Shown: in pieces, positions 22,790-33,685 of the stretch
Layout: every line of letters starts with the position of its first letter
Numbering within the stretch: position 1 is the stretch's first letter
Assembly: GCA_015227615.1 (NCBI GenBank)
Contig: JAALGZ010000038.1
Span: forward strand, 248,001-312,000
Reading direction: 5' to 3'
Source of the DNA: Labyrinthula sp. Ha
Taxonomy: Eukaryota; Sar; Bigyra; Labyrinthulida; Labyrinthulaceae
Length of the DNA stretch: 64,000 nucleotides
The notes under the pieces: generated by a model
Told to the model about the DNA's origin: nothing
Database searches by the model: none
Seen by the model: only the letters and a program-made list of their open reading frames with translations
Translations under genes and position numbers: made by a program

Positions 22790-22808
22790 GTATTCTGTAC
22801 TGGAAACC
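22790..22808. repeat. 19-bp direct repeat of 19,888-19,906
   Basis: GTATTCTGTACTGGAAACC here versus GTATTCGGTACTGGAAATC at 19,888: two differences in 19. The two copies bracket the decayed MULE at about the distance expected for its ends. They are direct, not inverted, and longer than a 9-bp target duplication. Confidence 0.5.
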
Positions 22809-25800
22809 AAAATTAACATTTAGTCACTAACAAACCTAGTTCTCATATGGTTAAGATACACACGGGCTTCTACAAGTAACAACTATCAACTATGAAGTTT
22901 CTTAAAGTGAACATTTGTTTGCTCATGCTCAAAATTTATGTGTTATTTTAAGGATATATTTTTTAAATTCCGCATTTATTTTAATTAATAGCTGGACTTA
23001 TTTGGAGCTGACTTAAAATAAGGAGACAAAACGTATATATATATGTTGTATTTTCAAAATATTGTGACATATTATTCCTTATCGTGCTATACATTAACTC
23101 CTCGTTAATTTAGTTGAATGATAGATTTTGGACTTAGTTCAAGGTATTGATACTTATTATTTCTACCATAAACAAAGCGTATTATACCGTTAACTACGAA
23201 ACAATTAAAAGCCATACTAACGATAGAAAAAAATTTCTATATTCATCATAACTTTAAAGCCGTCGACCTCCTCCTTCCACTTTCGTTACGAAAGATCTTG
23301 ACTATTATCTCTTTCAGAACTTGACCTCTATACATTGTTAACGAAACCTTCTGAACGATGATACTATTTAGTTTTATCGCCCGTTAGAAACGCTAAGCTG
23401 CTAGAGAAAGTGGGTATTCATAATAAGATTCTCAATATTATATACAGATGTAAATCACAAGGAGATTTAGGAATCGAGAAAGAGCTATGATCCCTTAGAA
23501 AAAATCTTTGGAGAGAAAATGATTGAACCTTACAGAACTGTAAACAGTTTTTATAGAACTTAATTCGACATGTAATTAATTTAAATTCTTGCTGAATGTC
23601 ATTGCTCTTGTAAGAATTAACAACCCAGAAAGTCCATACAATCTAGAAATTAAAAAGATGAAGTCTTATTTTAGAAGAGTGAATAGTACCTCTATTTTGA
23701 AAGAAACTTCAGAAGATATCCTCTACCACTTTTGCAAGACACATATAATATACTACCCATAAAACGCTAACTTAGTAAATGTTTCATAGCTGTTTTTATT
23801 TCTGAATAAAAAAAAACAGCCTGTATTTCCCCCTTCCTTAAAAATTGTCATGTTTCAGTTAATTAACAGATAAATCATACTGTTTCTTCTACTGTGCTAA
23901 ATTGTAAAAAAATGGTGTCTAAAATTAGAATAACTTGGAAAAATCAATTGCCAACATATTAGAAAAGCCAGGCAGATACCAACAATAATATTTCTTGAAT
24001 TAAGGAGTTTTTGTTGTAACTTAGTGCAAAGTTCCAAAAACCAGCAACATGGCACCATGTGCTATTTAGGTGAAGAATAGATTCATGCTCATGGGAGAAG
24101 TAAAAAACGTGCCAAACTTAGCTGCTCTCTTGATCTCCATGGTGTGTTCAAGATGCACTCATTGCTCATATTATATTCTGATCTGTATTAATTGTGTTAG
24201 ATTTAATCTCGAAGTAAATGACAATTTAAGTGTTGAAGTGTTCCAGCACACTTCCTACAAGTCAGACTTGTTTTATTCCCTATGACTAAATATATATAAC
24301 ATATATGAAATAATTGAACTAGCTAAATATCGTATAGCATTTAGAATATCATATAGAATATAGAACATCGTAAGGTTTAAATATAAAGAAAGCATAGAAT
24401 CTAACAATAAGAACGAAGGCTTCCCAATCGTATATACGTAAACTTCATTTTCCCGTGATAAAACCCTCCTAGATACATCAGCCATTTCTGTATGAGTCAC
24501 AGGTTCCTGTTATGTAACCAGTGTGAACACATTAGAACAGAGCATAGAGACCTCAATGCTACACTCAAGTGTGCAATAAACTCATAAAGATCTTGGATGA
24601 ACAGGTTCAGTAGTTTCAAACATAAATTTATTTGGCGAGTAGAAGAGACTTAAATCGAATTAGGAGTAAATAGTGGGAATCCATCTTGAAAAGATAACGA
24701 ATTGAAAAGGAAGAGTGTAAAGGTGGCCGGTAAATCTGAAGGAAAGAACAGAATCATACTATAGTGTAGGGGCGATAGCTGCCTGTACTACCAGTCTTGG
24801 TATTGAGGGTTGGTTAAATTTCACGTTAAACTTTCACGGCTAAATCGCATATAAACATGTTGTTTTCTGTGGCAAAAGAAGGTTAGATATCTCACTTGGG
24901 CAATCTAGTATGGGACAGGCCAGAAAGAGAAGTGGAAGTACCACTTCTGGAACATCATGGAAGATCTCCTTAGCAGGGCCAGGAAAAGTACTGGTTAACA
25001 AAAAATAGAAGTAAGAAACAGGGCAAGAATGAGAAAAGGAGAGGAAAATTGTACAATGAAAAGTGAAAAAAAATACCCTCAGAGTTACAAGTAGAAAAAC
25101 TCAAAAAAGAGAGTAAACAATTATGGTTATGAAAAGTTATGAATAGAATACGTAATTAAGAAAAAATAAGGTTTAGAAAATAAAAGGCCTGATTTACTCA
25201 GAACTCAAAAGGATCATTTCATAAGAAAGTCTAAGTCGACATTAATGATCTTAGCAGATGAAATTTAATATAAACAAGTATAAGCGGAAAATGTTTTGGC
25301 TCCAAGATAAACGTAATTTCAAATATCTTAGCTTACTGCAATATAATTAAACTCTTCAGTTGTTGTATTATACCACACTTCAAAATAAAGTTATAAGCTT
25401 TCATCCGCTGACCCCTCTGTATGTTTAGGTTGGAAGCAGCCCAATAGCGTTGGATACTGCAACAACCCATTAGAGGCAACTAGAAAGCATTCAATAGAAA
25501 ATAAAATGGGATGTTTCTAAAATTCATCTAACCAATTTGGTTTAAGTTGTTGGGAAGTTTATAAGTGCAAAATTCATTAATACTAGAGGAGATCGTCTTC
25601 AAACTAACAAACACACGGTAGTTAACCAATACTTACTTAGTGGCGTTGAAATAGATAAAAAAACTTTAGATCTATTCTTTCTAACATTTCTTTGAAATCC
25701 ATTGAAAACATCTTCCAGATTTCTAACTTGATTTAATTGCCTAGCTAGAGATCTAAAATACTCTTTAGCAGAAGAATGTTGAGTATATTAATTTCAATGT

Positions 25801-26431
25801 CTTTTCACTACACCCATATTTCTTAAGGGTTGGGTCCACATATTTCGCAGTTACCTTCCTAGAGGAAGTTTGAAGAGGAACCAGAGCAAGCAGAAGTTCT
25901 AACATGCAAAGTTCATTATTATCGCACCTACAAGACACCTTCCAAGTTTCGCAGTTAAATATCTTCTTGAGGACCCTAATTGCACATTTAAACGTAAATT
26001 CTAAAATGAAAAGGCTTCGATGTAATTTCCGAAGTCTACAACAACAACATTTTCAATAAAAGTCCGCACGAGTTAGTAAGGCAGAAAAGTTCATGGCAAG
26101 TAATCCTACACGATTCTCTTTTTTCAGGTTCTTAGCTTCGGATATACGCCCTCTAATAGTTAGTCGTTTTATTTTCATAGAGTTCGCCGTTAGCGCAATA
26201 TCGTTGAAAAGACGTAGAATATACATTTAAGAAGTAACTGGTATAAGAGGCATTTCAAGGCTTTCTTAACTTATTGTATCAGACATCACTTCTCTCTTTA
26301 CGTTTCCAAGTTCACTAGAACTAATGATTGCTACAGACATATAGCTTGGTGGAAAGCAAGTATTGATATAAGGGCGATATAGGACCACTAAAATCGTAAT
26401 TATGAAAACAAAGCACAAAATAACAACTCTG
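22809..26431. other. Gene-poor intergenic DNA
   Basis: No gene recognised. A purine-rich stretch lies at ~24,640-25,150 on the plus strand, with a small perfect hairpin at 24,928-24,948 (AGAAGTGG and CCACTTCT arms, 5-nt loop). A 62-codon frame at 26,266-26,454 on the minus strand overlaps the end of the next gene and is probably chance. Confidence 0.4.
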
Positions 26432-27711
26432 TTAAATAACTCTGAAGAACTCATCTAATATGTGAAGACAACGTTCGTCCATGAAGCCACCTAAACTTAA
26501 CAGCTTTTTATGCGACGGGATATATGAAAAGACCAACTTTTTTTCTGGATGAAAAATAAGCAAACTTCCGCCATATCCGCCCCATCCTCTAAATCCTTTC
26601 AACCCTGGTGTTTGTTTATCAAAGTCACTATTTTCAAAAACGCAGAATCCACCCTTATCAAAGACACTTACGTGATTGAACACGAAGTCATATTTTTTCA
26701 CAGGTTCAGAGAACATCAATTGCTGGGTTTCTGCAGATAGAATAGGTTTATCCTGAAATAACATTGCATTTGTTAGTGTAGCCAAACTAACAGCATTTGT
26801 TGTCATACCAAAACTTGGACACTCAAGCTCAAAATACTCATTATGTAACTTGAGTGGGTTCATCTCAAAGCCAGAAAAACTATAGTTTTGAAATATTGAG
26901 CCTCTGGTTTCAAATGCCTTTCTTAGCAACGGAAGTGTTCTGCCTCCTAACTTGTATTTTAAATATTTTCCAGCAGCATTCAAAAAATTACCCGGTTTCC
27001 CTTCAACTGCCTTCTCATCAGGTATGCCACAATTAATATTAATGTTTTTTTGAACTAAAGGTTCAACTTCATCTTTTAATATTCTACCAATTGTTCTTCC
27101 TGAAACAGTTTTGCAGATTTCGTTCATATAAAAGCCTCTAGTTTTTGCATGATAAGCTCTTGACTTTTTCCCCAAAGTATATTTTGTCTTATTTGCCTCT
27201 TGCATATCTTTTCGGTTCCAAAATAATTTTGCTGTACTCAAATACTTTTTGAAGCGTTCCTCATCTTTCAACATATCAAAAGTTATTTTTTTCTTTCTAG
27301 ATTCTACAAAAGCTAAACCTGCATCATGCCTTAAGATATCTTCTACAAGTATTTCTTTCCTTTCAGGATCAATAAGTTCAAACTCTGGTAAGAAATTCAC
27401 AAGAGGAGAGTCATATTTTAACTTTCCCTGATCGACAAGATAAGCTGCGACAAAACTTGTTACAACCTTTCCAGATGACATAATAACTTGCGTTGCGTCT
27501 CCATTATATTCTTCTCCCTTTAACTTGCCCACAAGCTCAACAACTTTCTGACCACCTAAACAAGCTTCAACAACTGAACCAATATACGTTCAAAAATACA
27601 TAACTGCGAACCACTCTTCTCCAACCCACTTGAAAAATTTAGTTTAAAGGCGTCTGCGACCCCTTGAAACCTTCCTTCTATTCTTGTTTTTTTTATTTCA
27701 AACTTTGTCAT
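26432..27711 (-). CDS. Class-C beta-lactamase-like serine hydrolase; one tiny intron
   Basis: Exons are 27,600-27,711 and either 26,432-27,573 (26-nt intron, 417 aa) or 26,432-27,564 (35-nt intron, 414 aa). The start MTKFEIKKTRIEGRFQGVAD leads into GSQL, and after the splice into CLGGQKVVELVGKL, the usual N-terminal beta strands of this family. The nucleophile motif SxxK appears as SSGK in VIMSSGKVVTSFVAAYL, followed by DILRHDAGL. The second motif region is YHAKTRGFYMNEICKTVSGR, where Tyr is the expected general base. GWGGYGGSLLIFHPE near the C terminus fits the third motif. The layout matches eukaryotic LACT/LACTB-type and bacterial EstB-type esterases, which are hydrolases and not resistance enzymes in most cases. 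The substrate is unknown. The gene lies 275 bp from the edge of the MULE. Confidence 0.85.
27574..27599 (-). other. 26-nt intron (35-nt alternative) in the beta-lactamase-like gene
   Basis: The donor is GTATTT and the acceptor GGTTCAG at 27,574. An alternative acceptor TTGAAG at 27,565 also keeps the frame. Without splicing the upstream frame ends at a TAG shortly after (end of the 27,795-27,556 frame). The shorter form has the more typical acceptor; the longer gives better spacing to the family pattern. Confidence 0.7.
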
Positions 27712-27995
27712 GTTTCCCTGTTTCTTCTGAAGTGTAGCAGCTGACACATACCGCAACAGAGGAACCGTTGTATTGTCCCTCGTCAGATATGCCAAGCATG
27801 TTTGCGTAAAGTTTTATGTACTGTCAAGTCTCTATGGTCAACAACTCGTCAGAAAAGCACTAACAAGCTCCTATCAACTTTTTTTTCTAGATATCTCCAT
27901 TCTATTTAACTGATAAAATGTAGATGTTAGTTTTGGGCAATTAAGTTTAGACGACAAACTGTTCTAAGACTTTGGCACAAACATTTGGGTTCGGG

Positions 27996-28026
27996 TTTTT
28001 TTACACATGTGTAAATTTACACACGG
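27996..28026 (+). repeat. Left terminal inverted repeat of the MULE (perfect 31-bp part)
   Basis: Identical to the reverse complement of 30,995-31,025. It contains two overlapping perfect palindromes, TTACACATGTGTAA and TGTGTAAATTTACACA, so each terminus is itself self-complementary. Confidence 0.95.
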
Positions 28027-28222
28027 CATATGATTGGTTGAATTTTTTTGAGCATGACCAAATAAGACATAGGGTAAAAATAAGCATTAATGACACTTGT
28101 GATTTCATGATTTCGAATTTGGGCCATATAACCAAAAATCATACTTTACGAAATTTTGGAGGTAGCAGGGTTGAAAAGTGGGCCATTTGACCCAAAATCA
28201 GAAAAAACAAAAAAAGGAAAAA

Positions 28223-30292
28223 ATGCAAAAAACTGTTCTGACTTCGAAGGGCGACCCAACTTTGCAAAAAGACCTTAAACACCCGCAAACAATGACAGAA
28301 GTCGAACTATTGGAGAATTTCCAGGCTCCTAGTGAAGACGAGATGTTTTTGCAGCTTTCAACCGTTGCAAGTGGGCGGTTCAAGTGGAGAAAAAGGACAT
28401 CTTCGTGCTTTTCAGCTGAGTTGAGTAAGGTAAAATTTGGAATGGATTCAAAAAAATTGAAACGCTGTGTTACAGAATGCAGCTCTTCCAAAAACTGCGA
28501 ATTTCGAGTAAATATTAACTTTGATTCTACCAAAATGCTCTTCTTTTTTAACGTAATTCAACCAAATCACACAGATCATGAAGTTAAAGCGGTAGGAAAT
28601 GTGAAAAAATATGTTCAACAGTTAAGTGCAGAAGAATTAACATTTATTACAACATTAGGAATTGCTGAAACGAGCCTTTCAGCTGCTATGGTGGCCTTAC
28701 ATCGCGCATTTCCTGGAATTTTGTTCTCAAAAGTGTTAATTAAACGTGAAATGAACAAAGCTAAAGAAAATAATTCTAATTCAGAAGACACAAATCTAGT
28801 AAAATTGATGAATTGTGGAACTAAATGCATTTTAAGAGGCGGATCTTTCAATTTACACTTCAATCATGGTTCAATTTTAACTGGAGTTACGTTTCAAGAG
28901 GCTCTTCAATTGAAATTAAGTGAACTTTATGGTGAATCAATTCAAATCGACACTACACATGGACTTACAAGATATCATCTTGTTGCTGTGTTCCCTGTAG
29001 AAGTTGATTGTTTCTTAAAAAACATCAATTTTGGGTGTACCATGATGGAAAATGAAAATTCTAATGACGTTAAATGTGGTCTAGAAGAGCTTAAGTTGAA
29101 CAAAGCTCAAGTGATGATGTCAGATGGCAGTTTGGCATTGGCTAAAGTGGCCAAAAGTTGTGGAGCTAGGCGCATTCGTTGCTTAAGACATCTTGCAGCA
29201 AGCTTTAATGAAGGAGCTAAAGGGCTCAGAGGAAGTGAATTAATTGAATTTAGACAAAGTTTGGCAGAAATTATTACTGGATCGTTTCCTAATGTTAGAG
29301 CATTAGACGAAGCTCTTGAACAGATGAAGCAAAAGTTTAGAAGTTCTGTTCAAGAAAAATATTTAAAAACTTTAGAGAAAGAAAAAAGAAGCATTTGTTG
29401 GACCTACACAAAAGAATGTTTAACCTTTGCTCATCGAGCAACCCAACGTGTTGAGTCCTTTCATGCAAGACTAAAAGGCAAAGGGATGAAAAAAAATTTA
29501 AAAAGTTGGACGTTAGATGATTTAATTAAACATCACGAAACAGTAGTTGACCTGTACCTAAACACTACGTTAGAAAGAATTAAAAAATTAATTAAAAAAA
29601 ATGTAAAAGTTTCGAGAGAAGTTGAAGATTTGATGTTGTTGAAGCTGAAGTTGATGCACAGTTGCTGGATTCAACAGGAACCTGAGCCAAACAAGTACAT
29701 TTTTATTGATTCTACATCTAGGGTTAGAAGAACACATCTTCTAACAGTAAAAAAGATGAAAGATGAGGTGGTGCCTGAGTGCACATGTGCAACATGGCAG
29801 AACCACCACCTGCCCTGCAGACACTTTGCAAGGGTCTGCGACAAGAAGATGGAGGAATTCATTGCACCATCAAATCTTCTTCGTAGATGGAGGTACCAGG
29901 ATCATCCGTTGTATGAAGTTGCATTGAGAGAGTTAGGTAGGGTGAATAAATCGGGAGGAAAAGGGATTGAGTTCAAGGTTAAGGTAGCAGATATTGAAAT
30001 GAACGCAGTTCCTAAAAATGGGGACCATAAGTACTCTCGTCTCCTCGCTGAATGTAAGTTGCTTGCGGAAGAAGCAAAACACTCAGACGAGGGCTGGAGG
30101 AGAGTCTTTGCAACGGTGAAGAAAATGAGACGCGCTCTACAAAATAATCCAGATGGAAATTTTGCACAGTTGCAGCGCGTCTCAGATGACACCGTTGTGA
30201 CTTTTGAGTCCCCCAGAAAGAGAGTGAGGCAAAGCCTTCCTAAGGAGGGACGAAGCCCAAGTAGGTTGGACTTCACCTCACTTAGTCCTTAA
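28223..30292 (+). CDS. MULE transposase, 689 aa, apparently intact
   Basis: The frame is open from 28,178 with GTG; the first ATG is 28,223. An N-terminal WRKY/GCM1-type zinc finger is suggested by C82, C86, H116 and H119 (RCVTECSS and NHTDH), a DNA-binding module of many MULEs. The DDE catalytic set is visible: D243 in IQIDTTHGLTRYHL, D301 in VMMSDGSLALAKVA, and E411 in TQRVESFHARLKG. A SWIM zinc finger follows at ~520-534 with CTC, then C and RHF (CTCATWQNHHLPCRHF), then RWRYQDHPLYEVAL. The C terminus is basic with SPRKRVRQS. It catalyses cut-and-paste movement at the terminal inverted repeats. There are no internal stops or frameshifts over 2 kb. It is homologous along its length to the decayed copy at 20.6-22.7 kb. 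Confidence 0.95.
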   Translation: MQKTVLTSKGDPTLQKDLKHPQTMTEVELLENFQAPSEDEMFLQLSTVASGRFKWRKRTSSCFSAELSKVKFGMDSKKLKRCVTECSSSKNCEFRVNINFDSTKMLFFFNVIQPNHTDHEVKAVGNVKKYVQQLSAEELTFITTLGIAETSLSAAMVALHRAFPGILFSKVLIKREMNKAKENNSNSEDTNLVKLMNCGTKCILRGGSFNLHFNHGSILTGVTFQEALQLKLSELYGESIQIDTTHGLTRYHLVAVFPVEVDCFLKNINFGCTMMENENSNDVKCGLEELKLNKAQVMMSDGSLALAKVAKSCGARRIRCLRHLAASFNEGAKGLRGSELIEFRQSLAEIITGSFPNVRALDEALEQMKQKFRSSVQEKYLKTLEKEKRSICWTYTKECLTFAHRATQRVESFHARLKGKGMKKNLKSWTLDDLIKHHETVVDLYLNTTLERIKKLIKKNVKVSREVEDLMLLKLKLMHSCWIQQEPEPNKYIFIDSTSRVRRTHLLTVKKMKDEVVPECTCATWQNHHLPCRHFARVCDKKMEEFIAPSNLLRRWRYQDHPLYEVALRELGRVNKSGGKGIEFKVKVADIEMNAVPKNGDHKYSRLLAECKLLAEEAKHSDEGWRRVFATVKKMRRALQNNPDGNFAQLQRVSDDTVVTFESPRKRVRQSLPKEGRSPSRLDFTSLSP

Positions 30293-30299
30293 GATAAGT

Positions 30300-30780
30300 T
30301 CATATATTTTGTTTTTTTTTGAACTGCGTTCTGCGATCCCTTTGTTCTTCATAGATATATGTTTATTTTTTTTTGAACTGTGTTTTTCCATCCCTGTGTT
30401 CTTCATAGATATATGTTTAGTTTTTTTTATAAATATTTTCTGATCCTGTGTTCTTCATAGATATATGTTTATTTTTTTTTTATAAATATTTTCTGATCCT
30501 GTTTTTGTTGAAATATAATTGGTGTTTATCTTTTTTTAAATCGTGATCCTGTTCATATTCTTATTAAACCCTTCCTGTTTATATTTTGTTAATCGTTTTC
30601 GTGATCGTTTCCTGTTCATATTTTTGTTTTTAATTTGTTTCCTATTCATATATTTTGTTTTGAAAACCTTTTCGTGATCGTTTCCTGTTCATATTTTTGT
30701 TTTTAATTTGTTTCCTGTTCATGTTTTCGTTAATCCTTTTCGCGATCGTTTCCTATTCATATATTTTGTTTAATCGTTGT
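30300..30780 (+). repeat. Two AT-rich tandem-repeat tracts 3' of the transposase
   Basis: The first tract has three units of ~53 bp, each carrying TGTTCTTCATAGATATATGT followed by a T-run, starting at 30,343, 30,397 and 30,449. The second (~30,541-30,780) has units of ~70 bp marked by CG(T/C)GATCGTTTCCT(G/A)TTCATAT at ~30,600, 30,673 and 30,740. Both lie inside the MULE, between its stop codon and right terminus. Confidence 0.8.
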
Positions 30781-30994
30781 CGTCTCCTAAGAAATAAAAT
30801 AAATAAAAACACTTATTCCCAATGAGTGAGAGGCACTGCACTGTAGGTGCATGCCTCTCACGCCCTTTATAAACCTCTCCTGGAGGTTGTCATGTTCTGA
30901 TCGTGTTTTCATTTCAATTTTTGGATTGTTGGTTAATGGTTTATGAACAGAATGTGGCCCAAATGGCCATTGAAAAAATTGAGCCAATAGATTA

Positions 30995-31025
30995 CCGTGT
31001 GTAAATTTACACATGTGTAAAAAAA
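30995..31025 (-). repeat. Right terminal inverted repeat of the MULE (perfect 31-bp part)
   Basis: Exact reverse complement of 27,996-28,026, ending in a run of seven A, then the outer GGRT-type terminal bases to 31,034. Confidence 0.95.
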
Positions 31026-31043
31026 TCCTATCCCTAAACATTT

Positions 31044-33685
31044 AATAAGGCATATATTTTACAGGAGCTAAATGAACGAGCCAGGAACACTTTCCTAGTT
31101 GTGAAATAAGAAAAAGATTAGCATTCAACCCTTTACTCTTAAAATTTTTGCTTAACTCTCCAGTTCTCATTAAATGTAGGAAATTGTAACGCCCTACCAC
31201 GAAACAAATTTCCCAGGTTGTCCATGACTCTTTGACGATTCCTTCAAAATTTGTTTATCCCATTAACATCTTCAAAATTACACCTCTTAGATCAAGTATT
31301 AGTTTCGAGTTCAACAGAACAAAGTGCTAATTGGAAATAATAGATCTTCACAGGTGCTAAGATTTTGTTGTAAGTACAGGACGTAACCTCAATCCTTTCC
31401 AATTTATGTTTCTCATCCAATCGGATCCAAAAGTCGCATATAAAATAGAATTTATTGTGAATAAAGAAATATAGCCTAAAATATTTCAATTCTCGCGTAA
31501 AATGGCTACTTAATAAAGCTAATAAAGACATACGAATACTTTTTGAATCTGTTTCCGCTTTGCGCAAATGAGTCTTAGTAAGGTATATCTAATTACTTCT
31601 TACTATTATAAGCTATTGCTGTAACATTACTAGCATGGAATAGAGGTCAATAGCCATATTTGTCATATTGAACTGAATTTGTGACTAACACTACTGTACA
31701 AGTAAGAAAGTACGTGGATTGCGAAAGGTTTCTTCTTCCTTAGTGGCTCCACAGGAAACTGAAGCTACTAACATATATAAATCTGAAATATCTTACACTG
31801 CACGTACGAGAGCTATTCTTTAGAAAGGTTCAACAGAAAATGTTACCTAGCTTCAAACTGGTTTAATCCCAAGTTTTTCGAATAATTATATCCAAGTTCT
31901 CGATCTTGTAGCTTGTGTGATGATTTCCACATCATCCTTCTTTTTGACCGTTTCAACTCGCCCTATATAATTTTATCTTATTCAAGTTCTTCTTATTAGA
32001 ATAGTCAGTATTAAAACTGATACCGACTTTGTCAATGGTCTAAAGTCAAAAGTTGGAAAGCTCTTCAAGAAATCTTAGCATCAGAACGAAAGAATGTATA
32101 AAATTTAGGCAGGAGCACCTCCTTCCACATAAGGTTCAGTATATCCTATTTTATTCATGGTTTGAAGAAAATAGTAAGAATGTTCTTTCTGATTTTGGTG
32201 TCTAAGCAGTTCTTAACCAGTATGTGTGTGTTTTCTTAATAGTTTCATAAATCAACATAGTGTAGAGTATAATAGCTTTTTCTAGCTATATCCACTTTTA
32301 GATGAACGTTCCTGGTATATTCTAGATTACCAATATTCTATGAGTACGTGTTAGAAAATGTTAATGTTGAAAAGGGTAGCTCCAATGCTCGATTTTACTA
32401 AAACAGCAAATATATGTAGCAGCTAAGACTTAAATGAAGAGAGCCGTAATTTGATCATCCTAGCCACTCCAAATCAATATGCGCATAGGCAAATCCAAGC
32501 TTTCCGAAATTTCTCTATGGAATGTTAGTGGTAGGGAAGATTGGTACTAACACAGTGGGAGAAAGTTAAATTGATTGGCAGTTTTCCTAAAAGCTGCGAA
32601 TATCCTCTGATTCATGGACATTTTTTTTGTTGCTGGATATCCGTTTCTTTCGTGTAAGAAAACATCATAGTTTTTGGGAAACATCTTATTGGTAACAAAC
32701 AAGGCTGTACAGGTCTCTCATATCAGCATTTTCACTTATCAGCTAACTATATGTAGAAGTCTCCTGGCTTCGAACTGTTAACCTAAGAACGGTTCTCATC
32801 ATAGTAAAAGGAATATATGATTCCTTTGCAGTCAAGAAAATAACTTTCCATAATATATGTACTTATTACAGGCTAGGTACAAAGAGAGTTCCCCTAGAAA
32901 ATTCTCCTTTTGTAAACATGATGTCTGGGAAACTCCTTTATATTTAGAGAAATCAAAATACCTCCATATATGAATGATGATTCAATTTCATTGTAATTAT
33001 GACCCAGAGAATAACCTTAGGAGTGGTATTTTGCTTTGTCAATAATAATATAAAACAATTTAATTTGATTTTGGAGCATCGCGAACCCTTCACCAGTGAT
33101 GTTTCAAGTAAATATGTTGCCGAATTAGTTATACAATAAAACAAAATTGTTTTGGACTATATTTTGAAGGTGAAAGTGTATAGGATGTAGAAGTTAATTA
33201 TTCTATGCACAATTAATGGATTGTCTAAATTTTTCTTAGTGCATTTTAGCATAGAAACTTTTTACTGCCTTAATTACTCGCTTAAACCAAACTAGCTAAT
33301 ATGCATATTATTGTGTCAGAACTAGGTTTCTAATTGTTAAATTCTACTCTAGTATAAACCTTGTATTTTCATCTATTGGGGTATTTTCAAATTATTAATC
33401 TCTTGAAGACCCTTCTAAGTCTAAAGAGAGATATAGAGCAAACTATTAGACCCAACCTAATAATACTTTTTTAAAGCTAACTAAACACGGTGCTCGGAAA
33501 ATAACTAATTCTCTTTTATCTAACTTATGTGTGCATAGCAGCAAAAGTTCAATTCTCCTGACTAAGTGAGGTGATGAAGTAGCAAAGTTGAGCTGTAAAT
33601 TCTACTCACCATGAGAACAGGTGCCAACGTGGGATGCGATTTACAAGAAATGTACTGGATACTTAGCGCAATTGCCTTGGGTAAT
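31044..33685. other. Gene-poor intergenic DNA
   Basis: No convincing coding frame, RNA gene or repeat was seen between the MULE and the second MITE. Confidence 0.4.

Larger units (their letters stand above)
27978..31043. mobile_element. Complete Mutator-like element (3,048 bp) with 9-bp target duplication
   Basis: The element spans 27,987-31,034. The duplication is CAAACATTT at 27,978-27,986 and TAAACATTT at 31,035-31,043, 8 of 9 identical. The ends are inverted: GGGTTCGGG then seven T at the left, and GGGATAGGA then seven T read inward from the right. They are followed by a region where 31 bp (27,996-28,026 and 30,995-31,025) are perfectly inverted, then ~35 bp of weaker match. Inside are one intact transposase gene, subterminal GGGCCATATAACC and GGGCCATTTGACCC motifs at the left, and GGCCCAAATGGCC at the right. 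Intact ends, intact gene and a barely eroded duplication suggest relatively recent movement. Confidence 0.93.

Noticed and set aside
24928-24948. 8-bp perfect hairpin in a purine-rich stretch
   Set aside because: Too small to call a functional RNA or terminator in a eukaryotic context; such hairpins are expected by chance in 64 kb.
26266-26454. 62-codon minus-strand frame with a hydrophobic stretch overlapping the end of the beta-lactamase-like gene
   Set aside because: Short, overlapping an established gene in another frame, and hydrophobic runs are common by chance in this AT-rich DNA.
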